DNA from: Clostridia bacterium | Lineage (GTDB): Bacteria; Bacillota; Clostridia; Oscillospirales; CAG-272 | Length of the DNA: 5,385 nt | Reading direction: 5' to 3' | NCBI GenBank assembly: GCA_017559555.1 | Contig: JAFYRH010000036.1 | Location: 1 to 5,385, forward strand | Shown here: piece after piece, positions 1 to 5,385 of the stretch | Layout: every line of letters begins with the position of its first letter | Numbering within the stretch: position 1 is the first letter of the stretch | The notes under the pieces: model-generated | What the model saw: the letters and a program-made list of their open reading frames with translations, nothing else | Told to the model about the DNA's origin: nothing | The model's database searches: none | Made by a program: the position numbers and the translations under genes

Positions 1-409
1 CACTCTTGAGCGCGAGTGCCGCCGCATCGGAAGTAACGTTAGGGCGGCTCTCATAAATAATAGCAACAACGCCCATGGGAACGCGCATTTTGCTCACGTT
101 GATGCCATTGGGACGCGTGAAGTTCTCTGTAATTTTGCCTACGGGGTCAGGCAACTTTACAACGTCACGAATTCCATCTGCCATAGAAGCGATGCGCTCA
201 CGCGTCAGGCGAAGACGGTCGATCATAACGTCGTTCATAGTATCTTTTACACCGTCGATATCCTCGGCATTTGCGGCAAGAATGGCATCGGTGTCAGCCA
301 CCAAAGCCTCTGCCATAGCAAGGAGTGCCGCGTTTTTCTCGTCGGTTGAAAGCAAAGAAAGCGCGCGTGTTGCGCTCTTTGCACCCTGCAAAATTTCAAG
401 TGTGGTCAT
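1..409 (-). CDS. proA: Glutamate-5-semialdehyde dehydrogenase (gamma-glutamyl phosphate reductase), N-terminal part, cut by window edge
   Basis: This is the second enzyme of proline synthesis. It reduces glutamyl-5-phosphate with NADPH to glutamate-5-semialdehyde in the cytosol. I translated the minus strand by hand from the ATG at 409-407: 136 codons are open without a stop down to the left edge, where the gene is cut. The family is usually about 415 residues, so roughly the first third is present. The start MTTLEILQGAKSATRAL matches the usual helical N-terminus. The clearest family signature is near the edge: YESRPNVTSDAAALALKS, corresponding to the conserved YEARPNVT segment of ProA, preceded by VPMGVVAII. 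An AAAGGAGAA ribosome binding site (417-425) lies inside the end of proB, 9 nt before the ATG. The TAA of proB is only 4 nt upstream, so the two are one operon and probably translationally coupled. Family assignment is firm; only completeness beyond the window is unknown. Confidence 0.95.
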   Translation of the reverse strand, partial: MTTLEILQGAKSATRALSLLSTDEKNAALLAMAEALVADTDAILAANAEDIDGVKDTMNDVMIDRLRLTRERIASMADGIRDVVKLPDPVGKITENFTRPNGINVSKMRVPMGVVAIIYESRPNVTSDAAALALKS

Positions 410-413
410 TTAC

Positions 414-1184
414 TTATTCTCCTTTGGCAAAAAAGCGTGTGCCAACCGCTTTGCCATCAAACAAATCATACAAAAGGTCTGGCTCTGCACCGTTGAGGAT
501 GACCATTTCGCAGTTTGCTTCGTAGCAAAGTTCAGCAGCGTGGAGTTTTGTCTTCATTCCACCCGTACCGAGTGCCGAACCTGCATCGCCTGCCAGTGCC
601 ATAATTTCGGGCGTGAGCTTGTCAACCTTATGTATCAATTTTGCATCGGCACATTTGTGAGGATCTGCGGTATAAAGACCGTCGATATCGGAAAGCAAAA
701 CAAGGCAATCTGCCCCAACACTTGCGGCAACCATTGCCGAGAGTGTATCGTTATCACCAACCTTGATCTCTTCGGTTGCGATGGTATCGTTCTCGTTGAT
801 AATCGGAAGAACCTCAAGCTCTAAAAGACGGCCAAGCGTGTTTTGGAAGTTGTGATAGCGGTCGTCGTTCTTGAAGTCGGAACCGGTCAAAAGGATTTGT
901 GCCACGGTATGGTGATATTTTTGGAACAAACGGTCGTAGGTATACATCAGTTCACACTGTCCTACCGCCGCTGCTGCTTGCTTGGTGGGAATATCTTGGG
1001 GCTTCTCTTTGAGCGAAAGCTTGCCAACTCCCATGCCAATAGCACCGGATGAAACAAGAATGATTTCATAACCGCTGTTTTTGAGGTCGCTGATTACCTT
1101 GCAAAGCTCTTCAACACGACGAATGTTGAGTCTGCCGTTTGCGTGTGCAAGGGTTGAAGTTCCAATTTTAATTACCACTCTCAT
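414..1184 (-). CDS. proB: Glutamate 5-kinase, short form without PUA domain
   Basis: This cytosolic enzyme phosphorylates glutamate with ATP to glutamyl-5-phosphate, the committed step of proline synthesis, and hands the unstable product to ProA, encoded directly downstream. The 256-residue protein is a complete amino-acid-kinase domain: KIGTST at residues 6-11, SSGAIGMG at 45-52, the substrate region NENDT at 130-134, GDNDTLSA at 143-150, LLSDIDGLYT at 163-172 and the nucleotide-binding GTGGMKTKL at 206-214. It ends at GTRFFAKGE. Longer members such as the E. coli enzyme (about 367 residues) continue here into a C-terminal PUA domain, which is absent; PUA-less forms are known in several Firmicutes. 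The ATG at 1184-1182 is chosen because the kinase motif begins at once and an AGAGGA ribosome binding site (1193-1198) sits at good spacing. A strong promoter lies just upstream. The family is normally inhibited by proline through the kinase domain; this cannot be read from the sequence. Confidence 0.97.
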   Translation of the reverse strand: MRVVIKIGTSTLAHANGRLNIRRVEELCKVISDLKNSGYEIILVSSGAIGMGVGKLSLKEKPQDIPTKQAAAAVGQCELMYTYDRLFQKYHHTVAQILLTGSDFKNDDRYHNFQNTLGRLLELEVLPIINENDTIATEEIKVGDNDTLSAMVAASVGADCLVLLSDIDGLYTADPHKCADAKLIHKVDKLTPEIMALAGDAGSALGTGGMKTKLHAAELCYEANCEMVILNGAEPDLLYDLFDGKAVGTRFFAKGE

Positions 1185-1216
1185 GATTCGGGTCCTCTTT
1201 CTGTAATCTTTTCTAC
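1185..1216 (-). promoter_or_regulatory. proB leader and ribosome binding site
   Basis: Between the -10 and the proB start there are only 32 bp. They include AGAGGA (1198-1193 on the minus strand), whose GAGG ends 9 nt before the ATG. There is no room for an attenuator or riboswitch, so proline-dependent control at leader level, as with the T-box leaders on some Bacillus proline operons, is unlikely here. Confidence 0.7.
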
Positions 1217-1245
1217 ATTATAAACAAAAAATTCTATTTCGTCAA
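1217..1245 (-). promoter_or_regulatory. Sigma-A promoter of the proBA operon
   Basis: On the minus strand TTGACG (1245-1240) and TATAAT (1222-1217) are separated by exactly 17 bp, which is 5/6 and 6/6 to the vegetative consensus. Transcription should begin near 1210, giving a leader of about 26 nt that is too short for a T-box or other riboswitch. No operator-like inverted repeat overlaps it. This suggests strong, largely constitutive expression, with control mainly by enzyme feedback. The position between the hairpin at 1265-1289 and proB supports the call. Confidence 0.88.
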
Positions 1246-1256
1246 GACTTACAAAT

Positions 1257-1289
1257 AAAAAAAGGAGGCGGAAATAGAATTTCTGCCTC
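1257..1289 (-). terminator. Rho-independent terminator between the response regulator gene and proBA
   Basis: An inverted repeat at 1265-1289 has arms GAGGC and GCCTC at its base, arms GAAA and TTTC next to a 5-nt loop, and one position between them (1270/1284). On the minus strand, the direction of the response regulator, it is followed by seven T (1263-1257) and ATTTG, a good terminator tail. On that strand position 1270/1284 is a C-A mismatch. On the plus strand it is a G-U pair, giving an unbroken 10-bp stem followed by six T (1291-1296). It therefore looks bidirectional. It lies 64 bp after the regulator stop codon and just upstream of the proBA promoter, insulating the two units. Confidence 0.75.
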
Positions 1290-1353
1290 ATTTTTTGCTA
1301 TATTATACGTATTTTTTCAAATTTTATGAATACTTTTGACTCAATTTCGTTGA

Positions 1354-2046
1354 TTAGTTCAAAAGCTCGAATTTGTAACCTACGCCCCAAACGGTTTTGA
1401 GAATCCATTTATCGGAAACGCCTTCCAGCTTTTCACGCAAGCGCTTAACGTGTACGTCAACGGTACGGGAGTCGCCGAGATAATCAAATCCCCAAACCTT
1501 ATCAAGGAGTTGGTCGCGAGTGAAAACGCGGTTGTAGTTGGAAGCCAAGAAGTACAAAAGCTCGAGTTCCTTGGGAGGAATATCAACCGAACGGTTGTTG
1601 AGCTTGAGCTCATACTTTTGCAGGCTGATTTCAATATTTTCAAATTTGATAACTTCTTCTTCGCTTTGGCGAGTGCTTGCTTGGCAACGGCGCAAAACAG
1701 CCTTTACACGCGCGGAGAGAACCTTGATATCAAAGGGCTTTGTTACAAAATCGTCGGCACCGAGTTCAAGACCGAGAACAGTGTCAAATGCATCGTTCTT
1801 TGCGGTAACAAAAATGATGGGCTTGGAAGAAATTTCGCGAATCTCGCGGCAAACCTGCCAACCGTCTTTTTTAGGGAGCATAACGTCAAGGAGTACGAGA
1901 TCAGGCGAAAAAATTTTAAAATAGCTGAGGCCTTCCATACCATCGGTTGCTACTTTAATATCGTAACCTTCGTTTTCAAAATAAGATTTGAGCACTTCGG
2001 TTACGTTAGAATCATCATCAATAATCAGAATTTTGGTGTCGGTCAT
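1354..2046 (-). CDS. Two-component response regulator, OmpR/PhoB family (winged helix)
   Basis: This 230-residue protein is a cytosolic transcription factor activated by phosphorylation from a sensor histidine kinase. The receiver domain spans about residues 4-120: acidic pocket D10-D11-D12, phosphoacceptor D54 in LLDVMLPKKDGW, switch T81, aromatic F100 and the conserved K103 in TKPF. After a short linker (121-132) comes the winged-helix DNA-binding domain: beta-platform about 134-156, then PPKELELLYFLASN, and the recognition helix in DSRTVDVHVKRLREKLE (192-208), ending with the wing VWGVGYKF. All catalytic residues are present, so it should be phosphorylatable. The recognition helix resembles the PhoP/WalR/RegX3 type, but I cannot assign the regulon. 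No histidine kinase is encoded downstream (proBA, separate promoter) or upstream (ychF, divergent), so within this window it is an orphan. An AAGGAG site (about 2057-2062) lies 10 nt before the ATG. Length and motifs are normal for the family. Confidence 0.95.
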   Translation of the reverse strand: MTDTKILIIDDDSNVTEVLKSYFENEGYDIKVATDGMEGLSYFKIFSPDLVLLDVMLPKKDGWQVCREIREISSKPIIFVTAKNDAFDTVLGLELGADDFVTKPFDIKVLSARVKAVLRRCQASTRQSEEEVIKFENIEISLQKYELKLNNRSVDIPPKELELLYFLASNYNRVFTRDQLLDKVWGFDYLGDSRTVDVHVKRLREKLEGVSDKWILKTVWGVGYKFELLN

Positions 2047-2179
2047 AAATATTGTTCTCCTTTTTGCGTTTCCGATTCATTCATCACATACATTATAAAA
2101 CACAAATGGGGTGATATCGTGACGAAAATATGAATTTTGAAACAATTTGTTCATTTAATGCATTTTTTCTTATGACGAT

Positions 2180-2208
2180 ATTATAACACAAAATCGAATA
2201 AATTGCAA
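2180..2208 (-). promoter_or_regulatory. Candidate sigma-A promoter of the response regulator gene
   Basis: On the minus strand TTGCAA (2208-2203; 4/6 to consensus) and a perfect TATAAT (2185-2180) are 17 bp apart. Transcription would start near 2173 and give a leader of about 125 nt before the ATG at 2046. A second perfect TATAAT lies closer to the gene at 2097-2092, but the bases at the -35 position (ACGATA) fit poorly, so it would need an activator or be chance in AT-rich DNA. The distal promoter is the better match. Confidence 0.5.
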
Positions 2209-2227
2209 ATGGTTTTTGAACATTTTT

Positions 2228-2246
2228 TTGATTTTTCTTGATTTTT
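2228..2246. repeat. Two tandem 9-bp repeats with 10-bp period, possible response-regulator site
   Basis: TTGATTTTT occurs at 2228-2236 and again at 2238-2246, one helical turn apart with a single C between. OmpR/PhoB-family regulators typically bind as dimers to direct repeats 10-11 bp apart. This repeat lies about 20 bp upstream of the -35 of the candidate regulator promoter (2203-2208), a usual place for activation or autoregulation. The T-rich composition makes chance a real alternative. Confidence 0.3.
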
Positions 2247-2314
2247 GTGCAAAATAACGTGTTTTTTGTCATTTTGTAGAATTTTAAGCCTCAAATCTGT
2301 TCAAAATTCATTAA

Positions 2315-2330
2315 AATATGTTAACATATT
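2315..2330. repeat. Perfect 16-bp palindrome, possible operator
   Basis: AATATGTTAACATATT reads the same on both strands with no spacer, centred between 2322 and 2323. It lies within the divergent intergenic region, about 145 bp upstream of the predicted ychF start site and about 150 bp upstream of the predicted regulator start site. AT-rich DNA produces short palindromes by chance, but eight perfect pairs including a G-C step are less usual. It could bind a dimeric repressor; which one cannot be said. Confidence 0.35.
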
Positions 2331-2435
2331 CTCAATTTTAAATTATAAACGAGAATTTTTGATTTGGTAAAAGTTTAGTCACATTCTCCTTCTTAACGGT
2401 TTTAAGAAAAGTGCGAAATAATTTTCTTACGGCTA

Positions 2436-2464
2436 TTGCAAAAACAGTATTTTTATGCTATAAT
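2436..2464 (+). promoter_or_regulatory. Sigma-A promoter of ychF with extended -10
   Basis: TTGCAA (2436-2441) and a perfect TATAAT (2459-2464) are 17 bp apart, and TGC directly before the -10 makes an extended -10 (TGnTATAAT). Transcription should start near 2471, leaving a leader of only about 27 nt that contains the ribosome binding site AAAGGAG (2482-2488), 9 nt before the ATG. This favours steady expression, as expected for a housekeeping gene. Confidence 0.82.
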
Positions 2465-2497
2465 AACTTAGATTAAAAGATAAAGGAGCTAAAACAA

Positions 2498-3592
2498 ATG
2501 AAACTTGGTATCGTGGGACTTCCCAACGTGGGAAAGAGCACGCTCTTTAATGCCCTTACAAATGCGGGCGCGGAATCGGCGAACTATCCTTTTTGCACCA
2601 TCGAACCCAACGTGGGCGTGGTAACCGTTCCCGATAAGAGACTTGACTTTTTGGCAGATATGCACCACCCCAACAAATACACCCCTGCAGTCATCGAATT
2701 TGTTGACATCGCAGGTCTTGTTAAGGGTGCTTCTAAAGGCGAAGGACTTGGCAACCAATTCCTTGGCAATATTCGCGAGGTTGACGCTATTTTGCACGTT
2801 GTTCGTTGCTTTGAGGATGATAACATCATTCACGTTGACGGCAAGATCAACCCCATGCGCGACCTCGAGACCATAAATCTTGAATTGATTTTCTCGGATA
2901 TGGAAATTCTTGAACGCCGTATTGACAGAACCAAAAAGGCTATGAGAGCGGATAAGAAATATGCCGCTGAACTTGCCGTATTTGAAAAGTTGATGGCGGC
3001 ACTTGCCGACGGTAAATGCGCGCGTACCGTGGAACTCACCGAGGACGAAGAAGCTTGTCTCTACGACACTCCCCTGCTCACTCGCAAGCCCGTTATTTAC
3101 GTTGCAAACGTAAACGAGGACTATGCCGCAACCGAGCCCAATGATTACGAGGCTTATATTGCGCTGAAGGAATATGCTGCAAGCGAACACTCCCAGATCA
3201 TTCCCATCTGCTGCCAAATTGAAGCGGAAATCGCTCAGCTTGACGCAGAAGAAAAAGAAATGTTCCTCTCTGACCTCGGCATCGAGGAAAGCGGTCTTGA
3301 CCGTCTTATCAAGGCAAGTTATGCCCTTCTCGGTCTTATCAGCTTCTTGACCGCAGGTCCCGACGAGTGCCGTGCTTGGACCATTCGCAAAGGCACCAAG
3401 GCTCCCAAGGCAGCCGGCAAGATTCACTCGGATATTGAGCGCGGATTCATTCGTGCCGAAATCGTTGCTTTTGACGATCTTGTAAAGCACGGCTCTATGA
3501 ATGCTGCAAAAGAAGCAGGTGTGCTCCGCAGCGAAGGCAAAGAGTACGTTATGCAGGATGGAGATATCGTATTCTTTAGATTTAACGTATAA
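2498..3592 (+). CDS. ychF: Ribosome-binding ATPase YchF (Obg/OLA1 family)
   Basis: YchF is a universal P-loop nucleotidase of the TRAFAC class that associates with ribosomes and hydrolyses ATP rather than GTP; in E. coli it is linked to oxidative-stress response. The 364 residues match the usual length (363 in E. coli). In order: Walker A/G1 GLPNVGKST at 7-15, the G2 region [14 protein letters not shown] at 29-42, Walker B/G3 [10 protein letters not shown] at 70-79, a helical coiled-coil insertion about 125-200, the modified G4 NVNE at 204-207 and the C-terminal TGS domain about 279-364, with [20 protein letters not shown] at its start. NVNE replaces the NKxD that selects guanine, the known basis of ATP preference in this family. 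The ATG is fixed by the immediate G1 strand MKLGIVG and AAAGGAG at 2482-2488. A small membrane-protein gene follows after 30 bp and is probably co-transcribed. Confidence 0.97.
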   Translation: MKLGIVGLPNVGKSTLFNALTNAGAESANYPFCTIEPNVGVVTVPDKRLDFLADMHHPNKYTPAVIEFVDIAGLVKGASKGEGLGNQFLGNIREVDAILHVVRCFEDDNIIHVDGKINPMRDLETINLELIFSDMEILERRIDRTKKAMRADKKYAAELAVFEKLMAALADGKCARTVELTEDEEACLYDTPLLTRKPVIYVANVNEDYAATEPNDYEAYIALKEYAASEHSQIIPICCQIEAEIAQLDAEEKEMFLSDLGIEESGLDRLIKASYALLGLISFLTAGPDECRAWTIRKGTKAPKAAGKIHSDIERGFIRAEIVAFDDLVKHGSMNAAKEAGVLRSEGKEYVMQDGDIVFFRFNV

Positions 3593-3622
3593 TTTCCACG
3601 AAAACGCCGAAAGGAGCTTGTT

Positions 3623-4123
3623 ATGAAAAACGAACACAAAATCACAAAGATGTTGATGATGTCTTGGGCAAGAGAATTCTGCCTAGTAAGAGCAAGTGAC
3701 ATTATACTGGCAATTCTTTGGTCGATAGTTGGCTTTTGTGGTTTGATTCTTCTGTTGACGAACACTATTGTGGGCGGCGATATGCTTGATTGGCTTCTTG
3801 CGTTTTTATTTCTTTTCCTCTCTGCTTATAAGCTCTTTTTCGGAAGGTTTGTTTACATATCAAAACGCTATAAAATGTTTGCGAAAACCTACGGTGTTGA
3901 CGAGTGGTTAAGAACAATCGAATTTTTGGAAGGCGAAATTGTTCTCACCGACCATACTACTGTCAATAGACTCCAATATCACAACATAAAAAAAGTGATA
4001 GAGAAAGGAAACGTTGTTTTAATTCTTATGAATGATAACATCGCTTTCCGTCTCTATAAGAACGCTTTTGTTGATGGATCTTGGGAAGAATGCAAGGAAC
4101 TTCTTACTTCTAAACGTAAATAA
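3623..4123 (+). CDS. Small membrane protein, YcxB-like
   Basis: The 166-residue protein has two hydrophobic segments, about 26-47 (DIILAILWSIVGFCGLILLL) and 53-75 (MLDWLLAFLFLFLSAYKLFF), followed by a basic stretch (ISKRYKMF) and a soluble domain about 95-166. The domain pattern resembles YcxB-like proteins: a strand ending in EIVLTDHTT, then LQYHNIKKVIEKGNVVLILM, then an aromatic/basic strand FRLYKNAFVDGSWEECKELL. The biochemical role of that family is not known, so no function is given. The basic residues after the second helix suggest both termini are cytosolic. It begins 30 bp after ychF with an AAGGAG site (3611-3616) 6 nt before the ATG and no visible promoter or terminator between, so it should share the ychF transcript. 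The family link is from pattern recognition and could be wrong; the gene itself is convincing. Confidence 0.8.
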   Translation: MKNEHKITKMLMMSWAREFCLVRASDIILAILWSIVGFCGLILLLTNTIVGGDMLDWLLAFLFLFLSAYKLFFGRFVYISKRYKMFAKTYGVDEWLRTIEFLEGEIVLTDHTTVNRLQYHNIKKVIEKGNVVLILMNDNIAFRLYKNAFVDGSWEECKELLTSKRK

Positions 4124-4127
4124 GCAA

Positions 4128-4155
4128 AAGGACAGAGATTTTCGTCTCTGTCCTT
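4128..4155. terminator. Bidirectional terminator hairpin between convergent genes
   Basis: Arms AAGGACAGAGA (4128-4138) and TCTCTGTCCTT (4145-4155) form an unbroken 11-bp stem around the 6-nt loop TTTTCG. It starts 4 bp after the stop of the YcxB-like gene and ends 6 bp before the stop of the convergent HAD gene, filling the 38-bp gap. On the minus strand the stem leads into TTTTGCTTATTT; on the plus strand into TTCTCTATTTATAT. Both tails are U-rich but broken, so the strong stem does most of the work. Confidence 0.85.
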
Positions 4156-4161
4156 CTCTAT

Positions 4162-4791
4162 TTATATACCAACAATTTTGGCAACATCGGTGATGTCTTT
4201 GCTGTGATAATCGACCTTGATATCCTTGTAAAGGTTGTCTTCATCCCACAAAAAGCCAAGCATTCCTGCGTTCATTCCCGCAAGCGCATCAATTGGACGG
4301 TCACCAATCATAATGCATTCTTTGACATCAAGTCCGTTCTTCTCTGCCAAAAACAAGAGCGCATCGGGGGCGGGCTTTGCCGGAAAATGATAGGAAGCAT
4401 CGAGTATAAACTCAAAGCAATCTAAAATACCGAGGTTTTTGTGAATATCCTTTGTCACGGGACCCGTGTGGGTATAGAGATAATTCTCCTTCCCTGCTTC
4501 TTTTGCTTTTCGTATAAGAGAAACAGTCTCCTCAAATCCCGTCAATTTTTGATAATTTTGCGTGTAAAGTCCAACAAAATCACTATAAAACTTCTCGTAG
4601 CTCATCTTTTCTTCGCAATTCAATCTTGCATAAGCCTCGGGAACGGTAATTTTGAGCATTCGATAAACAGTTTCGCGGTCGTAAGGAACCTCTACTCCAT
4701 TCTTTTTGCAAACCTCGTAAAAGAACTCTACAAAATGCGGATAAGAGTTGATAATAGTTCCGTCGAGGTCAAAAATTAGATTCTTGATCAT
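4162..4791 (-). CDS. HAD-superfamily hydrolase, subfamily IA (phosphoglycolate phosphatase-like)
   Basis: This 209-residue protein is a probable cytosolic phosphatase acting on a small phosphorylated metabolite. Motif I is FDLDGTI (7-13), with nucleophile D8 and acid/base D10. A helical cap of about 15-85 gives the subfamily IA layout. Motif II is T107 in YLYTHTG, motif III K139 in AKPAPD, and motif IV GDRPID (163-168), with D164 and D168 able to hold Mg2+. All catalytic residues are present. The length is normal for phosphoglycolate-phosphatase and beta-phosphoglucomutase-like members, but the cap does not reveal the substrate. YTHTG differs from the TNK usual in phosphoglycolate phosphatases, so I do not name it gph. 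The ATG at 4791-4789 is required because motif I follows at residue 7. It lies 3 nt after the stop of the upstream membrane-protein gene and has only a weak ribosome site (GAGAAAG), suggesting translational coupling. Confidence 0.92.
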   Translation of the reverse strand: MIKNLIFDLDGTIINSYPHFVEFFYEVCKKNGVEVPYDRETVYRMLKITVPEAYARLNCEEKMSYEKFYSDFVGLYTQNYQKLTGFEETVSLIRKAKEAGKENYLYTHTGPVTKDIHKNLGILDCFEFILDASYHFPAKPAPDALLFLAEKNGLDVKECIMIGDRPIDALAGMNAGMLGFLWDEDNLYKDIKVDYHSKDITDVAKIVGI

Positions 4792-4794
4792 TAC

Positions 4795-5385
4795 TTAATG
4801 CTTTCTCGTGTGATCACGGTCAGTATCGGGATATTGGTTTTTATGGAAAAAGCCCGTATATTTTACGTCATGCAAACCGAAATAATATGCAAGACCGCAA
4901 ACAAGGATAGCCGGCAGAGGAATGATAAAATAGGAGATCCAATAGGTGTTCAGCGGTGCTCCGCCAACGGGGTTTACCAAAATGCCGGTGTACATTCCTT
5001 GCACAAAAACAGCAATGGCTTGTGCCACACCGCCAATCGATTCGAATGTGGAAACACTCGGGAGCAATGCGCGGAGCATAATAAAGATAGCCAAAACATA
5101 ATTGATAGCATTGGCACACAAAGAGATGAGTGCACCGCGGAAAGAATTGTTCGCTTTTTTGCCCTGCTCTACCGAAATTTTATCCTTAAATCCAATATCC
5201 CAAGCCTTGATGTACAAAAGTACCAAGTAAAACAGAACGGAAAAAATGCTTGCCACATTGCGCAAAGCATCGTTGTTGATCTTCATTGCCGCCAAAACCA
5301 ACGTGAAGCCAAACAGAGCAATGGCGATTTGGTTGAGCAGCATGGTTACCATATCATAGGAATGATTTTTGAAAAAACTTTTCAC
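4795..5385 (-). CDS. Polytopic membrane protein of unknown function, 5' end possibly outside window
   Basis: The 196 visible residues contain hydrophobic segments at about 14-35 (TMLLNQIAIALFGFTLVLAA), 43-60, 84-106 and 147-169, plus a weaker one near 118-136, so four to five membrane spans. A charged loop rich in lysine (60-80, with DIGFKDKISVEQGKK) and a hydrophilic tail rich in H, D and R (about 180-196) are probably cytosolic. I recognise no enzyme or transporter motif and give no function. The stop TAA (4795-4797) is 3 nt before the HAD start, so the two are very likely co-transcribed. The reading frame is open to the window edge, where the last codon is GTG followed by AAAAGTTTTTTC. This may be the start (GTG), or the true start may lie to the right; the ribosome binding site is not visible. 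Basic K residues at the visible N-terminus fit a natural start near here. Confidence 0.8.
   Translation of the reverse strand: MKSFFKNHSYDMVTMLLNQIAIALFGFTLVLAAMKINNDALRNVASIFSVLFYLVLLYIKAWDIGFKDKISVEQGKKANNSFRGALISLCANAINYVLAIFIMLRALLPSVSTFESIGGVAQAIAVFVQGMYTGILVNPVGGAPLNTYWISYFIIPLPAILVCGLAYYFGLHDVKYTGFFHKNQYPDTDRDHTRKH

Larger units (their letters stand above)
2047..2497. other. Divergent AT-rich intergenic region between the response regulator and ychF
   Basis: These 451 bp hold no credible gene. In-frame starts are followed quickly by stops and lack proper ribosome binding sites. The region is strongly AT-rich compared with the flanking genes. It contains candidate promoters facing both ways (2180-2208 minus; 2436-2464 plus), the tandem TTGATTTTT repeat, the 16-bp palindrome at 2315-2330, an imperfect palindrome TGAAACAATTTGTTCA at 2138-2153, and a weak 7-bp AT hairpin (TTCTTAA/TTAAGAA, 2390-2408). 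The length exceeds what two basal promoters need, which suggests regulation. Confidence 0.7.

Noticed and set aside
75..824. Open frame of 249 codons on the plus strand
   Set aside because: Antisense to proA and proB, both clearly recognised; the translation is serine/cysteine-rich and low in plausibility.
1302..1330. TATAAT on the minus strand at 1307-1302 as an additional proBA promoter
   Set aside because: The -35 position reads TTCATA, a poor match, and a transcript from it would run straight into the hairpin at 1265-1289.
1450..2133. Open frame of 227 codons on the plus strand
   Set aside because: Antisense to the response regulator over most of its length, with no family features.
2341..2390. 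Possible 13-codon peptide on the minus strand starting at a GTG after AAGGAG
   Set aside because: The GTG is only 3 nt after the GGAG, too close for a normal site, and the alternative ATG is followed at once by TGA. No recognisable leader-peptide features.
2390..2408. Hairpin TTCTTAA/TTAAGAA as a terminator or structured RNA
   Set aside because: Only seven pairs, nearly all A-T, no T tail, and no gene ends there. It is likely composition-driven.
2047..2497. Riboswitch or small RNA gene in the divergent region
   Set aside because: No conserved riboswitch core, G-C-rich stems or intrinsic terminator were found; the ychF leader would be only about 27 nt.
2489..3637. Long open frame of 382 codons on the minus strand
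   Set aside because: It lies exactly antisense to ychF, whose every motif is intact. It has no family resemblance and no ribosome binding site, and reads as a codon-structure shadow.

Overview
The window looks like a piece of chromosome from a low-to-moderate GC Gram-positive bacterium, most likely a Clostridia-type anaerobe. The reasons are AT-rich intergenic DNA, strong AGGAG ribosome binding sites, sigma-A type promoters (TTGACG/TTGCAA with TATAAT at 17 bp), a glutamate 5-kinase without a PUA domain, and a YcxB-like small membrane protein. This assignment is an inference from style, not from a marker gene. No rRNA, tRNA, mobile element, CRISPR array or phage gene was seen.

Layout from left to right. 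Positions 1-1184 hold proB and the first 136 codons of proA on the minus strand, the first two enzymes of proline synthesis from glutamate. They form an operon driven by a near-consensus promoter at 1217-1245. A hairpin at 1265-1289 separates this operon from an OmpR/PhoB-family response regulator (1354-2046, minus) that has no kinase next to it. A 451-bp AT-rich divergent intergenic region (2047-2497) follows. It carries candidate promoters in both directions, a perfect 16-bp palindrome and a 10-bp-phased direct repeat. On the plus strand ychF (2498-3592), a universal ribosome-associated P-loop ATPase, is followed 30 bp later by a small two-helix membrane protein of YcxB-like appearance (3623-4123). 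A strong hairpin at 4128-4155 ends this unit and also serves the convergent unit from the right. That unit is a HAD-superfamily phosphatase (4162-4791, minus), preceded with a 3-nt gap by a polytopic membrane protein of unknown function that runs off the right edge.

How the genes fit together: proB and proA act in sequence (glutamate to glutamyl-5-phosphate to glutamate-5-semialdehyde). The other genes do not form an obvious common pathway; this is mostly housekeeping chromosome. The less ordinary parts are the regulator's long upstream region, the ychF/YcxB-like pairing, and the unknown membrane protein apparently coupled to the HAD phosphatase. I did not find convincing evidence for an undescribed system.
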